A stretch of 64,000 bases of DNA from Vibrio sp. MEBiC08052 (GCF_001506075.1 NZ_KQ947475.1:3958075-4022074); one strand, 5' to 3'; shown: positions 54,260 to 63,562, numbered from the stretch's first letter. A program made the numbers and translations. The notes: generated by a model not told the origin, from the sequence alone.

Positions 54260-54463
54260 CTATTTCTCAGCTTTTGGTCGTTCATAAATTCCGTCAAAAG
54301 AGACAAGCTGAACTTCGATTACCCCACCAAAGTATTCAATTTTGACTCGTGGGTCATCTTGCTGTTTTAGCTGAGCGCTGAAGGTTTCATAAAGGGATGC
54401 AATAAACTCTCTGACAGGTTGATCAGCATCAAGCAGAGAGTGAGATGATTTATCTTGTTTCAT
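54260..54463 (-). CDS. Small hypothetical protein upstream of toxin gene
   Basis: A 67-residue protein starting M-K-Q-D-K-S-S-H with TAGG five bases ahead of ATG 54463; the frame opens further to 54490. It contains Y-E-T-F-S-A-Q-L-K-Q-Q and I-E-V-Q-L-V-S-F. It is 170 bp ahead of the toxin on the same strand and may be a partner, but no family is recognised. Confidence 0.5.
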   Translation of the reverse strand: MKQDKSSHSLLDADQPVREFIASLYETFSAQLKQQDDPRVKIEYFGGVIEVQLVSFDGIYERPKAEK

Positions 54464-54579
54464 AAGCCTACCAACATCGTTTGTACCCAATGAGCGATGA
54501 CGCGATGCAATCGCTTCTGTTTATTCTTATCTATATGAATGATTTATATTTTGCTCTCCATTTCTAAAAGGAGAACACA

Positions 54580-55425
54580 ATGGAAATCAATCAAATTATT
54601 CTCAATAACAACTTGTTCAGATTTTCTTTGTATAAGAATCATCAATCTGAATCAGAACATGTGGTCATTTTTCTGCTTGGCGCTTTACAGGACATCGAAT
54701 CAGTTGATTCATTCTCTCGTAAATTTTCTGAGCATCTGGATTGTTTAACTATAGAGATTCCGGGAACAGGAAAAACCACTCCATTAGATTCAAACATTAG
54801 CATCAGAGAACAGACATTAATGCTATTAGAGTTCATTCACTATATGGGTATAAAAAGCGCTCATCTTATTGCTATATCATATTCAACAGCCATTGCTGTA
54901 GAGTTATGCGACCTATGGCCTTATGTTTGCAGTTTATCTATTTGTGGTGGTGTCCCGGGCATACCGAAGTCAGGTAGGCAAGCCACAAAAAAAATGATTG
55001 CTGCTGCAATGCAAAGCCAAGAAGAATTTGCCCATACATTTACCCATTCAGTGACTGTGAACAACCCTAATATCCCCAGAAATAAAACCATTATCAAAGC
55101 GACTAAAAGGAGTATATATAATTTATCACCAGATCAAATTGATATATTTTTTGAGAATTCAATTCGATTATTAGTTCACAATCCATCTTATGTAGAAAAT
55201 ATAAAAATACCCTGTACAGTTTGTGTTGGAGAATATGATCCATACGCAACTGTTGAAATTGTTAGAGGATTTTCAAATCAATTAAAAAATAGTAACTTCG
55301 TGATAATTAAAAATGCAGATCATCTTGTTCATTTACAGCACCCAGATAAAGTTTATTCTGCAATGATCGCGCTAGCATCATCATATGTTTCTATCGAAAA
55401 ATCATTGCAAGACCTTACTAACTAA
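54580..55425 (+). CDS. Alpha/beta hydrolase-fold protein
   Basis: A 281-residue alpha/beta hydrolase. The nucleophile elbow is A-I-S-Y-S-T at about 107-112 (Ser replaces the usual second Gly), the acid is Asp in G-E-Y-D-P and the His is in N-A-D-H-L-V-H. E-I-P-G-T-G-K after the second strand is an oxyanion-type loop. Esterase, thioesterase or acyl transfer activity is possible. Strong AAAGGAGAACAC ribosome site. AT-rich, convergent with the helix-turn-helix gene. Substrate unknown. Confidence 0.75.
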   Translation: MEINQIILNNNLFRFSLYKNHQSESEHVVIFLLGALQDIESVDSFSRKFSEHLDCLTIEIPGTGKTTPLDSNISIREQTLMLLEFIHYMGIKSAHLIAISYSTAIAVELCDLWPYVCSLSICGGVPGIPKSGRQATKKMIAAAMQSQEEFAHTFTHSVTVNNPNIPRNKTIIKATKRSIYNLSPDQIDIFFENSIRLLVHNPSYVENIKIPCTVCVGEYDPYATVEIVRGFSNQLKNSNFVIIKNADHLVHLQHPDKVYSAMIALASSYVSIEKSLQDLTN

Positions 55426-55519
55426 GAGTTCATATTTTTAAATTTATATGAGGTATGGTCAACCCAAAATTTTGTGCATTTTGAGTTGTCCATGCCCACT
55501 CAATGGTAAACATATCATT

Positions 55520-56404
55520 TTATTTATATAGTTCTGATAAGCTAATCAAAACCTTTGTCATCGGACCCCGTTCGTGGTGTTTCAGTCTTCTCAAGGCTTC
55601 AACTAATAAAGAATCTCGTACATGTTGAACCTGTCTAAGTTTATGAAACTCAGGAAAAGTTTTCATTGCACTGGTAAAGTTGGCATGAGAATCCAGTTTG
55701 AAACCAAGTTTTGCTCTAAATCCTATAGATACAGGCATAGGAACAATCTTATTAATGTCCTCTAACACATGATATTGGTACTCTGATAAGCCAGTCAAAC
55801 GAGAAGCTGTCTCTACTGAAATATTGTACTCTTTCCTGAACTGTCTTGCTGTCACCGCAACAGAACGATAGTAGTCTATTGCAAACTCTTCGATATCTAA
55901 TTTCTCAGGTGGTAAGAGGTCACTATGATCTTCAATCACCCCATATTCTGATTCTAACTTTTGTCTGAATTCTAGAAACTCTGATTTAGATGTATCGCTT
56001 AACATGCTAAAAATCATGTTAAGAAATTGATTGAGCATTTCGGTAGGTAAACGCCCCAGACAGATTAATGCTTCAACAGCGTTATCGTCCATACCTCGAT
56101 AAAACTCTTTAATTTTAAAACCATAATAAAATGCAGTCATCGGAACCATCGTTACCCATGAGTATGCAGCAACAACATGAATAGGACGCATTGACTGATA
56201 ACTTTGTTGCATGTAACGCTTTAACGTGTTCCCGTTAATGCCTGAAAATTTTTTTTCCAATTCTCTAAATGTTAATTTTTGGGTGCGTCTCACATATGAC
56301 ATTGCAACTGAAATATCAGAGTCTATATCTTTCAACATCTCATTTAAATGAGCAATCTCTTGCTCAGATACTACTAAACCTTTCTTATTTCCATATTCAG
56401 CCAT
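55520..56404 (-). CDS. Helix-turn-helix-like protein, unknown function
   Basis: A 294-residue cytoplasmic protein. The N-terminus has R-T-Q-K-L-T-F-R-E-L-E-K-K-F (about 39-53), and the centre Y-N-I-S-V-E-T-A-S-R-L-T-G-L-S (about 197-211) looks like an XRE-type DNA-binding helix pair. The C-terminus is basic and helical. I cannot name a family. It may regulate the neighbouring hydrolase or toxin block. AT-rich, suggesting acquisition. Confidence 0.55.
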   Translation of the reverse strand: MAEYGNKKGLVVSEQEIAHLNEMLKDIDSDISVAMSYVRRTQKLTFRELEKKFSGINGNTLKRYMQQSYQSMRPIHVVAAYSWVTMVPMTAFYYGFKIKEFYRGMDDNAVEALICLGRLPTEMLNQFLNMIFSMLSDTSKSEFLEFRQKLESEYGVIEDHSDLLPPEKLDIEEFAIDYYRSVAVTARQFRKEYNISVETASRLTGLSEYQYHVLEDINKIVPMPVSIGFRAKLGFKLDSHANFTSAMKTFPEFHKLRQVQHVRDSLLVEALRRLKHHERGPMTKVLISLSELYK

Positions 56405-56595
56405 ATATACTTAATCCAACTGTTAAAATTGATATTCCATTAATTACATAGGCACAAAGGTTATTAATTTTTTCAGATATGTCAATCTTGTTTGTGTGTC
56501 ATTTTTGCTCACAATATCTATGAATAATTAATTTTACATCATATGTTCAATATATGTTTTCACTAAAGTCTATTATTAATTCATACAAAATACAC
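56405..56595. other. AT-rich gap, nothing recognised
   Basis: Upstream region of the helix-turn-helix gene; no operator, hairpin or small gene was identified. Confidence 0.4.
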
Positions 56596-56814
56596 TTATT
56601 CACAGAACTCCAAGTTAAAAGAAGGCGCTAAGCTGAACTCTATCCGCCACGCAAAAACACGGGTGATGAATTTACGTCCGGCAGTCATCCCCCCTTTTAA
56701 AGCCCTGACCAATTCGTTATCACAATATTGACTGGTTTTCACCGCTCCGGTGATTTGGTCCACAGAAAGCTCATAGTAGGGTTTAAATACCTGTGCTTGG
56801 CGCTCACAGAACAT
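56596..56814 (-). pseudogene. Gene fragment abutting repeat copy C
   Basis: A 72-codon frame (starting M-F-C-E-R-Q-A-Q-V-F-K-P) with coding-like composition, no ribosome site and a 5' end that coincides with the start of repeat copy C. It looks like the remaining end of a gene cut by the repeat. No family is recognised. Confidence 0.4.
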
Positions 56815-57110
56815 TACAAGTTTTATATTCCCAGCCGTCGGCTCCTAAATTTGACGCACAATCACGTTCTCCGATTTCAGAGGCATTGGTGCTCTGTGCG
56901 CCAGTTACTCTTGCCAAGATGCAAGAGTGACCAGAAGATCTTTTTGTTTGGCTTGGGCACGAGTTGTCCAGAACCAGCTTTTACGGGCGTCCTGCCCGGA
57001 AAATCCTAACCATTCATCCATGAATGGTTTTCTTGGTTGGGTGGTTTGTTTGAGTGAAGTGAAACATGTTTAGAACGAAGCTAAATTGATCGATGCTCTC
57101 AGGGTAAAAA
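56811..57110 (+). repeat. Dispersed three-hairpin repeat, copy C
   Basis: The most complete copy. Hairpin 1 is ACTCTTGC-CAAGAT-GCAAGAGT, followed by AGAAGATCTTTTTG. Hairpin 2 is GGGC-GTCCT-GCCC. Hairpin 3 is AACCATTCAT-CC-ATGAATGGTT. The tail AAATTGATCGATGCTCTCAGG matches copy B. It is at the right end of the toxin block. Confidence 0.9.
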
Positions 57111-57141
57111 ATCAGAAAACCGTATTCAGCATATTTGTCAC

Positions 57142-58032
57142 TCACCAATGCTCCACCACACATACAGAGTGATTGGTCACCGCACCGTGATCGACATTAA
57201 TCCAGTCCGGGGCGGTAATGGTGTAGGTGTTTTGTGGCCGGGTATAGACGGTGATTTCTTCTGCGCTGATTTGGTCGTTTTCATAGATGATCAAACGGCG
57301 TTTTTGCAGGAGCAACGTCCGGGCATCGAGCCATAATTGCAGGCTGACCGATGTATTGCTTTGATCAGATTTATTGCCTTGGTGCGGTGTCTGGGTCATG
57401 CGTAGAAACAGATAAGGAGTTTGATGAATGGTGGCCCGGCCCACGTATTCGAGTCGCAGATCCGAGAGTTCAGTAACGATGTGCTCCGGCATGAAGTTTT
57501 GGTTAAAAGTGATTCGTTCTCTGATTTGTGCCTGATCCTCAATATCAAACCATAGCCCGGTATTGATAAACAGGTGCTGACCAAGGTTGATCCATTCGTC
57601 TAAAGCATATTTATCCCCGTCCCGGATCGCCTGACTGACATGCGCCTGATCCGGTTTGATACAGTCGATACGCCAGCTCTGAAGAATCCCCTTGTTGGTC
57701 GCACTTTGATATGACAGTGCTGAAAAGCACTGCTCACGGTTTGCCGCCTGAATGATATTGTCAATCAACCCTTTCGGCGGTTCGATTGCTGTCCATCCTG
57801 AATCCGGCAACTGAATATTTTGTTGCAGAATCAGCGCGATTTCTCCGGTCATTTCATGCGGTGTCGTCCCGGAAAAAATACTTTTGGCCGTCGGTGGCGT
57901 CGCAAACTCAACATTCGCTACATCCTGTTGGGTATTTTTTTGATTGATGTAGGCAAGCCAAATTGCTCCAACCATGATGAGGCCAAAGAACACAGCTACA
58001 AAAGTAATCATCAAAATTGCTGACTGGCTCAT
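57142..58032 (-). CDS. Membrane-anchored protein, unknown function
   Basis: A 296-residue protein with one N-terminal membrane segment (about 5-29) and a large periplasmic-type domain containing C-F-S-A-L-S and W-R-I-D-C (possible disulfide). AGGTAATTC precedes the ATG. No family is recognised. It is divergent from the GH25 gene, about 300 bp apart, and shares its GC-richer composition. Confidence 0.65.
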   Translation of the reverse strand: MSQSAILMITFVAVFFGLIMVGAIWLAYINQKNTQQDVANVEFATPPTAKSIFSGTTPHEMTGEIALILQQNIQLPDSGWTAIEPPKGLIDNIIQAANREQCFSALSYQSATNKGILQSWRIDCIKPDQAHVSQAIRDGDKYALDEWINLGQHLFINTGLWFDIEDQAQIRERITFNQNFMPEHIVTELSDLRLEYVGRATIHQTPYLFLRMTQTPHQGNKSDQSNTSVSLQLWLDARTLLLQKRRLIIYENDQISAEEITVYTRPQNTYTITAPDWINVDHGAVTNHSVCVVEHW

Positions 58033-58330
58033 CTGAATTACCTATCCATACTGTGCAACCGATAGAGTCATTATATACCTGAATGATTGTATATGCGTAT
58101 GATTGATAGTTTCGTTGTAACGCCGGTAAGCATGACATCGACGGTTCAATTTGGCGTCAGGAGGGGCGGTTAAATTCGTCGAAAACACCGAGTTTCGAGG
58201 CAATGTCGTCGATAACATGGCAAAACTGAGTACAAGATTAACGGTTAGAACGGAACCCATTAGCGGCATCTGTTTATGGCAGGTGACGACAGAAAAAGCA
58301 GTGGCAGGGCAAGTGGGACCGGGAGAAGCA
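58033..58330. other. Divergent region before GH25 gene
   Basis: About 300 bp. Open frames across it are probably upstream extensions of the GH25 frame (in-frame TTG 58151 and ATG 58217) but lack good ribosome sites. No regulatory site was recognised. Confidence 0.4.
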
Positions 58331-59251
58331 ATGGCAGGGAATGCGATGACAGCAAGCGTCACGACAGAGAAAGGGATGGCAGTGAAAGCGGTATTATTTG
58401 CTGTTGTGGTCGGGCTATTGGTCGGGAGCTATCTGTTCCTCTCCCGGCCGTTGCTTCATTCATTATCAAGCGCAATGCCATCAGCGGCCAAATCGTCCGG
58501 TTCATTACCGGCACCAGCGATTCCGGCTACACCCCGTTCACCTCAGACGGAACAATCAATATCGTCACACCCGGAGGATCGTGATGTGGTCGTTTCGCGT
58601 GTCACCGCATCACAGGAACAAACCGAGGGAAAACGTCATCGGGTGCATGGGATTGATGTGTCTCACGATCAGGGGCAGGTGGTGTGGCGCGATGTGATTG
58701 CATCCGGGATCGACTTTGTCTATCTGAAAGCGTCGGACGGGATGACGTTTCTCGATCCGATGTTTGCCGCCAATATGCAGGCGCTGATGCCGCATCCGAT
58801 TCTTGTCGGGGCTTACCACTTTTTTGAAGCCGGGGATGACCCCCACCGACAACTGCATAATTTTTTGCGGGCGACCCAAGGGCACCCACTCACGCTGGCA
58901 CCGATGGTGGATGTCGAAGTGTCGCGGGGTGTCAAACCGAAAGTATTACAAGCCCGTTTGCGGCAGTTTTTAAAAGGGGTTGAAAAAGCGACAGGGTGTA
59001 TACCGGTGATCTATTCCTATGGTGATTTCTGGCAGGCCTATATCGGGCGCTCGTTCAATGATTATCCGTTTTGGCTGGCTGACTATTCAGCGGAAATATC
59101 GCGACCGACAGGATTGCAGCATATTCAGCTCTGGCAGCACTCTGAACGAGGGCGGCTGCCGGGAATTCGCGGTGCGGTGGATCTGGATAAAGCCCTTGAT
59201 AATATGGCTCTGGAAACGATTCGTTGTCAGGTCCGCCGGGGGGTAATATGA
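58331..59251 (+). CDS. Membrane-anchored GH25 lysozyme-like protein
   Basis: A 306-residue protein with a membrane anchor at about 17-37, a Ser/Pro-rich linker to about 103 and a GH25 muramidase domain (106-300). Catalytic acids are visible as D109 in G-I-D-V-S-H and D194/E196 in M-V-D-V-E-V; later motifs are Y-S-Y-G and Q-L-W-Q-H-S. GH25 enzymes cleave peptidoglycan. ATG 58331 has GGGAGAAGCA upstream; earlier in-frame starts are possible. It overlaps the next gene by 4 bp. Being tethered rather than secreted, it may remodel the cell's own wall. Confidence 0.8.
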   Translation: MAGNAMTASVTTEKGMAVKAVLFAVVVGLLVGSYLFLSRPLLHSLSSAMPSAAKSSGSLPAPAIPATPRSPQTEQSISSHPEDRDVVVSRVTASQEQTEGKRHRVHGIDVSHDQGQVVWRDVIASGIDFVYLKASDGMTFLDPMFAANMQALMPHPILVGAYHFFEAGDDPHRQLHNFLRATQGHPLTLAPMVDVEVSRGVKPKVLQARLRQFLKGVEKATGCIPVIYSYGDFWQAYIGRSFNDYPFWLADYSAEISRPTGLQHIQLWQHSERGRLPGIRGAVDLDKALDNMALETIRCQVRRGVI

Positions 59252-60255
59252 GTACAACCGCAACACCGAAACCGCCCGTTCAACAAAGCGCAGTGGCGGA
59301 GAAACCCTCTGTTTCTCATTCGGAAGAATCATCTTCGCCCACTCGCAAGACGGCCGATTCTAAGGCATCATCCGCTTCACAAATCAGCCGTTGGTGGCTG
59401 TTGTGTGCCATTGTGTTGATCGGGGGCGCTGCTTTTTTCTGGTGGTCCGCGCCGTCTTCTCCGGCAGGCGGTGACCCGACCGGCGATCCGTTATATCGTG
59501 CAAACTTGTTGTATCTGACCCACACGGAGCAGGAAGCCGGTGCAGAACTATTGCACTTGCTGGAGCTGGATGCCCTGATCAATGTCGCCGGTAGCAGTCA
59601 GTTCGGGGTGTCGTTTATTGTCGATATGAATGTTGAAGTGGGTCGCATTCTGAAGCGGCTGAATCAGGTTCTTGAACGGGGCTCTGAAGCGGTCGCGGTT
59701 GCTCTGGCGGCTATTGCGTTATTGCGGGTGGTGGTGATTGTTGCAGAACTGGCAACGCCTTGGCTGTTTCTGATTTTTATCGGTCTTTGCCTGAGCTGGC
59801 TGATACTGGCTCTGGTTCACCGCGCTGTTTTGCAATGGTCCGTTGCCAAAAAGTTGTTACGCCTGACAGCGACGTTGTTTTTGCTCTGCTGGCTGATCAT
59901 TCCCTACGCGCTGCATTTGAGTGTTGTGGTGAGCACTGTGATTGAGAAGAATTTTACTGAGCCGACTGGCTTCGGGTATTTCTCTGCGGTTGCCGGTGAA
60001 CTTCAAGGTCATGAACGTCATCATGGCGATCTGAAAGCACATGCCAAAAGCAGTGTGGCGTTGCTGCATAAGGCAACATCCGCAAAACTCCATCAGAAAG
60101 TCGAACGCGGTCTGTTGGTGGTGATTCAGTTTGCCATCAAAATGTTGTTGGGGTTGATCGTCGTGCCGCTGGGGCTTGCGGTGTTATTGCATCATCTGTT
60201 ATGCCGGGTTTTACTGCACCACCTGATGGTTGAAAAACCGTTTGTGCCGGTGTAG
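59248..60255 (+). CDS. Multi-pass membrane protein, unknown function
   Basis: A 335-residue protein with a Ser/Pro/Thr-rich cytoplasmic N-terminus (about 1-45). One membrane segment lies at about 49-68, then a soluble part, then several hydrophobic segments between about 155-245 and 285-325. Its ATG (GGGGGTAAT upstream) overlaps the GH25 stop, so the two are translationally coupled and probably work together. Family not recognised. Confidence 0.65.
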   Translation: MSTTATPKPPVQQSAVAEKPSVSHSEESSSPTRKTADSKASSASQISRWWLLCAIVLIGGAAFFWWSAPSSPAGGDPTGDPLYRANLLYLTHTEQEAGAELLHLLELDALINVAGSSQFGVSFIVDMNVEVGRILKRLNQVLERGSEAVAVALAAIALLRVVVIVAELATPWLFLIFIGLCLSWLILALVHRAVLQWSVAKKLLRLTATLFLLCWLIIPYALHLSVVVSTVIEKNFTEPTGFGYFSAVAGELQGHERHHGDLKAHAKSSVALLHKATSAKLHQKVERGLLVVIQFAIKMLLGLIVVPLGLAVLLHHLLCRVLLHHLMVEKPFVPV

Positions 60256-60590
60256 TTCGTGGCTGCAGCCCGTATATTGATAGGCGGGAATTGAAACCGC
60301 AACAGGGCTGGAAATAGTCATCAGATTCTATACGTTTATTTTCATAATCATGATTCACTCATCAAATCACGTTTATTCAGTGATCTCCTTCAATATTTTT
60401 AGTGAGTTTAAGTGACTTTCACTGATCTGCTTCACAGTCTGAATTTTACTGGGATTCAAACTTTTCAGATTCATATATGATTTTATCGAAACGTTTCGAT
60501 GAGTGTTTTTTATACATTTGATTCGGAACTCAACGGCAAAAGTTGATCATGAGACTGATCGGTGTTTTGCACGATTGTTGAGGCATTGTG
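60256..60590. promoter_or_regulatory. rbsD promoter region
   Basis: 335-bp non-coding region ahead of the ribose operon. The operator is listed separately. AT-rich sequence from about 60360 to 60480 probably contains the promoter and any CRP site, which was not firmly identified. Confidence 0.5.
60485..60500. promoter_or_regulatory. RbsR-type operator
   Basis: ATCGAAACGTTTCGAT is a perfect 16-bp palindrome containing CGAAACGTTTCG, the form of the RbsR (LacI-family) operator of enteric ribose operons. It lies about 90 bp upstream of rbsD. No rbsR gene is in the window; it may follow rbsB beyond the right edge. Confidence 0.88.
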
Positions 60591-61010
60591 ATGAAAAAAA
60601 ATCAGTTATTGAATTCAGAGCTCTCTTATTTGGTTGCGACATTGGGACATACGGATGAAGTGACGGTCTGTGATGCCGGATTACCCATTCCGGAAACAAC
60701 ATCGCGTATTGATCTTGCTTTAACTTACGGTGTGCCGGGATTTATTGAAACGGTGCGCACGTTATTGGCAGAAATGCAGATCGAAGGGGTGGTGCTTGCT
60801 GCCGAGTTTCGTGAAGTCAGCCCGCATTTACATACAGAATTGCAAGATTTACTGGCAATTGAAGAGCAAAAGACCGGTAAAACGATTCGTCGGACCTATA
60901 TTAGTCATGAAGCGTTTAAGAGCCGTTCCGGAGAGAGTCGGGCAGTTGTGCGGACAGGTGAATGCACACCGTATGCCAATGTTATTTTTCAGGCCGGTGT
61001 CGTTTTTTAG
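60591..61010 (+). CDS. rbsD: D-ribose pyranase
   Basis: A 139-residue RbsD that interconverts pyranose and furanose forms of ribose before phosphorylation. H-T-D-E (20-23 region) and C-D-A-G-L-P-I-P follow the family pattern. GTG 60588 directly precedes ATG 60591, which is taken as start with TTGAGG upstream. First gene of rbsDACB. Confidence 0.94.
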   Translation: MKKNQLLNSELSYLVATLGHTDEVTVCDAGLPIPETTSRIDLALTYGVPGFIETVRTLLAEMQIEGVVLAAEFREVSPHLHTELQDLLAIEEQKTGKTIRRTYISHEAFKSRSGESRAVVRTGECTPYANVIFQAGVVF

Positions 61011-61079
61011 TCCGGGAACAGGTAGTTCGGGAACCGATAGTAGTTCCGGCAGCATTCCAGAGTGAATTGAGGTGAAATC

Positions 61080-62585
61080 ATGGTAGAACCCATTTTAGCG
61101 CTCAGCCAGATAGACAAAGCATTTCCCGGCGTGAAAGCGCTCGATGGTGCCAGCTTGAATGTCTATCCGGGACGAGTGATGGCGTTGATGGGAGAAAACG
61201 GCGCAGGAAAATCCACACTGATGAAAGTGTTGACTGGCATTTATACCAAGGATGCCGGAGAGATTATTTATCAACAAGAGCGTGCTGCTTTTGCCGGGCC
61301 GAGAGATTCTCAGGAAGCCGGTATTTCTATTATTCATCAGGAGTTAAATCTGATTCCTGAGTTGACGATTGCAGAGAATATCTTTTTGGGGCGGGAAAAG
61401 ATCAATCGTTTCGGTCGGATCTTGTGGCAAGAGATGTATCAGGATGCCGACCGTTTGTTGGCCCGTCTGAATGTGCGTCGTAGCTCGAAAACACTACTGG
61501 GTCAACTGAGCCTCGGTGAGCAGCAGATGATCGAAATTGCCAAAGCGCTTTCGTTTAAATCGAAAGTCATCATCATGGATGAACCGACAGATGCCCTGAC
61601 CGATACGGAAACAGAATCGCTGTTTAGTGTGATCCGGGAGCTTCGCGATCAGGGATGTGGCATTGTTTATATTTCGCACCGACTGAAAGAAATCTTTGAG
61701 ATTTGTGATGACGTCACGGTGCTGCGTGACGGTAAGTTTATTGGTCAGCGCCCGGTTGAAGAGATCGATGAAGACACGCTGATTGAAATGATGGTCGGAC
61801 GTAAACTTGATGAGCAGTATCCGCGGATGGATTCGATGACGGGTGAGATCTCGATGGAAGTGAGCGATTTGACCGGGTCAGGGGTTCATGATGTGAGTTT
61901 TGTCCTGAAACGCGGTGAAATTCTGGGGATATCCGGATTGATGGGGGCAGGGCGTACCGAGTTGATGAAAGTGATTTATGGTGCATTTCCCCGGGAGAAA
62001 GGGGAAGTGAGATTAGACGGCAAGATCGTCTCACCGAACACGCCTCAAGAAGGTTTGGCCAGCGGCATCGCTTATATCTCGGAAGACCGTAAAGGTGACG
62101 GGCTCGTTCTGGGTTTATCTGTCAAAGAGAATATGTCGCTGTGTGCCCTGAATTACCTATCGAAAGGGATGCAAATTGACCATCAGAATGAGAGAGAGGC
62201 CGTCGCAGATTTCATCCGTCTGTTTAATATTAAAACCCCTTCTCAGGATCAGATTATCGGTAATTTATCAGGTGGAAATCAGCAAAAAGTGGCGATTGCC
62301 AAGGGGCTGATGACGCGCCCCAAAGTGCTGATTCTCGATGAACCGACCCGCGGTGTGGATGTCGGGGCGAAAAAAGAGATCTATCAACTGATTAACCAAT
62401 TTAAAGCGGAAGGGATGAGTATCATTCTTGTGTCTTCCGAAATGCCGGAAGTCCTCGGAATGAGCGACAGAATTCTTGTCATGCATGAAGGACGCATTAG
62501 TGGCGAGTTTGCGGCGCAAGATGCCAATCAAGAAAACCTGCTGGCGTGTGCCGTGGGTAAGCATATTCACGAGGTAGCAGCATGA
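61080..62585 (+). CDS. rbsA: Ribose ABC transporter ATPase
   Basis: A 501-residue ATPase with two ABC domains. The first has the Walker A motif G-E-N-G-A-G-K-S-T, the L-S-L-G-E-Q-Q signature and I-I-M-D-E-P-T. The second has a degenerate Walker A (G-L-M-G-A-G-R-T-E) and L-S-G-G-N-Q-Q-K with L-I-L-D-E-P-T-R-G-V-D. This is the normal RbsA pattern and length (501 in E. coli). GAGGTGAAATC precedes the ATG; it overlaps rbsC. Confidence 0.95.
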   Translation: MVEPILALSQIDKAFPGVKALDGASLNVYPGRVMALMGENGAGKSTLMKVLTGIYTKDAGEIIYQQERAAFAGPRDSQEAGISIIHQELNLIPELTIAENIFLGREKINRFGRILWQEMYQDADRLLARLNVRRSSKTLLGQLSLGEQQMIEIAKALSFKSKVIIMDEPTDALTDTETESLFSVIRELRDQGCGIVYISHRLKEIFEICDDVTVLRDGKFIGQRPVEEIDEDTLIEMMVGRKLDEQYPRMDSMTGEISMEVSDLTGSGVHDVSFVLKRGEILGISGLMGAGRTELMKVIYGAFPREKGEVRLDGKIVSPNTPQEGLASGIAYISEDRKGDGLVLGLSVKENMSLCALNYLSKGMQIDHQNEREAVADFIRLFNIKTPSQDQIIGNLSGGNQQKVAIAKGLMTRPKVLILDEPTRGVDVGAKKEIYQLINQFKAEGMSIILVSSEMPEVLGMSDRILVMHEGRISGEFAAQDANQENLLACAVGKHIHEVAA

Positions 62586-63562
62586 GTACCAGTTCCATGA
62601 ATCAACCGACACCTAAGCAACGTAAGTGGTTCAGCAAAGCGTGGCTGATTGAGCAAAAATCATTGATAGCACTGCTGTTTTTGATTCTTGTTGTGTCATT
62701 TCTGAACCCCCATTTCTTTACTGTGGATAATATCCTGAACATTCTGCGTCAGACCTCGGTCAATGCCATTATGGCGGTCGGAATGACATTGGTTATTTTA
62801 ACCGCCGGGATTGATTTGAGTGTCGGGTCTGTTTTGGCGTTGTGTGGTGCCTTTGCCGCGAGCATGATTGCGCTGGAGTTGCCGGTCTTTGTTGCCGTGC
62901 CGGTGTCGCTGCTGGCTGGAGCCTGTTTAGGTGGACTGAGCGGGATGATTATTGCCAAAGGTAAAGTGCAGGCGTTTATTGCGACCTTGGTGACCATGAC
63001 ACTATTGCGCGGTGTGACCATGGTCTATACTGATGGGCGGCCTATTTCAACCGGATTTACTGATGTTGCTGATAGTTTTGCCTGGTTTGGTACAGGTTAT
63101 ATGCTGGGTATCCCGGTACCGGTCTGGCTGATGGTTATCGTTTTCGGGCTGGCATGGTATCTGTTGAATCATACCCGGTTCGGGCGTTATGTTTACGCAT
63201 TGGGTGGCAACGAGTCTGCGACACGATTATCCGGTATTAATGTGGATCGCGTGAAAATCGGTGTCTATGCTATCTGTGGTCTGATGGCGGCTTTGGCGGG
63301 TGTGATTGTGACCTCTCGCCTCTCTTCCGCACAACCAACCGCTGGTATGGGCTATGAGTTGGACGCGATTGCCGCTGTTGTTTTGGGCGGAACCAGTCTG
63401 ATGGGGGGGAAAGGCCGAATCATGGGGACATTGGTCGGGGCGTTAATTATCGGATTTTTGAATAATGCGCTCAACCTGTTGGATGTCTCTTCGTATTATC
63501 AAATGATTGCCAAAGCGATCGTGATTTTGCTGGCAGTTTTGGTAGATAATAAAAACAAGTAG
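62582..63562 (+). CDS. rbsC: Ribose ABC transporter permease
   Basis: A 326-residue membrane permease with the RbsC-type signatures N-I-L-R-Q-T-S-V-N-A-I-M-A-V-G-M, G-I-D-L-S-V-G-S-V-L-A, and the C-terminal G-G-T-S-L-M-G-G-K-G-R-I. Its ATG overlaps rbsA's stop by 4 bp. It forms the channel with RbsA and RbsB. Confidence 0.95.
   Translation: MSTSSMNQPTPKQRKWFSKAWLIEQKSLIALLFLILVVSFLNPHFFTVDNILNILRQTSVNAIMAVGMTLVILTAGIDLSVGSVLALCGAFAASMIALELPVFVAVPVSLLAGACLGGLSGMIIAKGKVQAFIATLVTMTLLRGVTMVYTDGRPISTGFTDVADSFAWFGTGYMLGIPVPVWLMVIVFGLAWYLLNHTRFGRYVYALGGNESATRLSGINVDRVKIGVYAICGLMAALAGVIVTSRLSSAQPTAGMGYELDAIAAVVLGGTSLMGGKGRIMGTLVGALIIGFLNNALNLLDVSSYYQMIAKAIVILLAVLVDNKNK

Noticed and set aside
41935..57110. 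The three-copy repeat as integron attC (VCR) sites
   Set aside because: The expected core sites (GTTRRRY and RYYYAAC at paired ends) were not found, the copies are kilobases apart with multi-gene cargo on different strands, and no integrase was seen.
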